DNA from: Achatina immaculata
Taxonomy: Eukaryota; Mollusca; Gastropoda; Stylommatophora; Achatinidae
Length of the DNA stretch: 64,000 nt
NCBI GenBank assembly: GCA_009760885.1
Contig: CM019708.1
Location: 12,018,931 to 12,082,930, forward strand
Direction: 5' to 3'
Position numbers and translations under genes: made by a program. Positions within the stretch are counted from its first letter, which is position 1. The number at the start of each line of letters is the position of its first letter. The notes beneath the pieces are model-generated. The model was not told the origin of the DNA. It made no database searches and saw only the letters and a list, made by a program, of their open reading frames with translations. Positions 63,038 through 64,000 of this stretch are shown one piece after another.

Positions 63038-64000
63038 TGACTACTCTTGATTGCTTACATCTCTTCTAACTATTACTCTACAGTCATGATTACTTTCATC
63101 TCTTCTCACTCTTACTCGTCTTGAATAATTGCATCTGTTATGGCTCTTGCTTTACAGTTTTGATTATTTTTATATATTCAGCCTCTTACTCTACAGACTT
63201 GATTACTTACATCTCTTGTAACTATTATTCTATAGTCTTGATTACTTTCATCTTTTTAGCCTCTTACTCCACAGTTTTGATTACTTTCTTCTATTCAGGC
63301 TTGTACTCTAGTCTTGATTGTTTACATCCTTTCTATCTATTTCTCTACAGTCTTGATTACTTTCATCTCTTCTAACTTTTACTCTACAGTATTGATTGTT
63401 TACATCTTTTGTAACTATTACTCTACAGTCTTGATTACTTTCATCTATTCAGGGTTTTACTCTACAGTTCAAATTGTTTACATCTCTTCTAACTCTTACT
63501 CTACAGTCTTGATTTCTTTCATCTGTTCAGGCTCTTACTCTACAGTCTTGATTGTTTTCACCTCTTCTATTTTTTCTTTACTCTACAGTCTTGAATGATT
63601 ACTTCTCTTCTAACTCTTACTCTACAGTCCTGGCTACTTTCATCTCTTCTAAGTCTGACCCTAAAGTTTTGATTACTTTCATTTATTCAGTCTCTCACTC
63701 TACAGTCTAGATTATTTTCATCTAATCAGGCTCTTAGTCTGGATTGTTCACATTTCTTTTAACTATTACTCTACAGTCGTAATTACTATAATCTATTCAG
63801 CCTCTTAATCTACGTTCTAGATTGCTTTCATCTATTCTGACGCTCAATCTACAGTCTTGACTACTTTAATCTTATTCAGGCTCTTACTCTACAGTCTTGA
63901 TTATTTACATCTCTTCTATTACTCCTTAGTCTTCATTACTTTCATGTTTTATAATTTTTCTCTACAGTCTTGATTGTTTACATCTCTTCTAACACTTACT
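63038..64000. repeat. 39-bp satellite, right block
   Basis: The same unit as 59316-60187, about 24 copies, more diverged (for example ttcaggctcttactctacag), and running off the window end. Confidence 0.94.

Overview
The window looks like intergenic and intronic DNA from an animal nuclear genome, most likely a mollusc and possibly a gastropod. The reasons are abundant RTE-like non-LTR retrotransposons, tRNA-derived SINEs, hAT, piggyBac-like and IS630/Tc1-like non-autonomous elements, a Ty3-type LTR element, spliceosomal introns (GT..AG) and about 35 tandem arrays. No bacterial operon, rRNA or CRISPR structure is present. The species assignment is inference.

Mobile elements. Several non-LTR families recur, nearly all 5'-truncated and broken. 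I label them by 3' tail: A, (GA)n; B, (GAT)n; C, (ATGA/TGAC)n; D, (TTGA)n; E, CR1/L2-like with (AATC)n; F, ending in a degenerate ATAAGAT tail; G, related to D, with a GA-rich end. Six insertions keep recognisable target-site duplications (2788, 6223, 7317, 8397, 14814, 58268), a seventh is likely (42023), and several are nested. The longest relics are D (10140-11630, minus), B (34574-36340, minus) and C (55940-57475, plus). Two Ty3/gypsy relics occur. One at 32785-34185 is split by a family A LINE. The other at 60188-62492 (minus) keeps RT, RNase H and a 3' LTR but has lost its integrase. An inverted duplication at about 30.11-32.73 kb carries a piece of an IS630-type transposase in each arm and half of a hAT-like MITE.

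Host genes. Two are credible, both on the minus strand. One is a 347-codon, apparently single-exon CDS at 24829-25872. The other is the 3' end of a spliced gene (two exons, 57742-58079). Weaker candidates are a first exon near 47.3-47.5 kb and a short secreted-peptide ORF at 49808-50061. None could be assigned a function.

Tandem repeats. Arrays range from dinucleotides to units of about 90 bp and occupy roughly a sixth of the window. The largest are a 21-bp satellite (26.4-27.4 kb), a 37-bp array split by a family E LINE (53.8-55.8 kb), and a 39-bp array on both sides of the Ty3 relic (59.3-60.2 and 63.0-64.0 kb). Several arrays sit exactly at LINE 3' ends, and one is visibly built from a LINE 3' terminus. 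The layout is a repeat-dense, slowly decaying intergenic landscape with isolated genes, in which retrotransposon tails appear to seed satellites.
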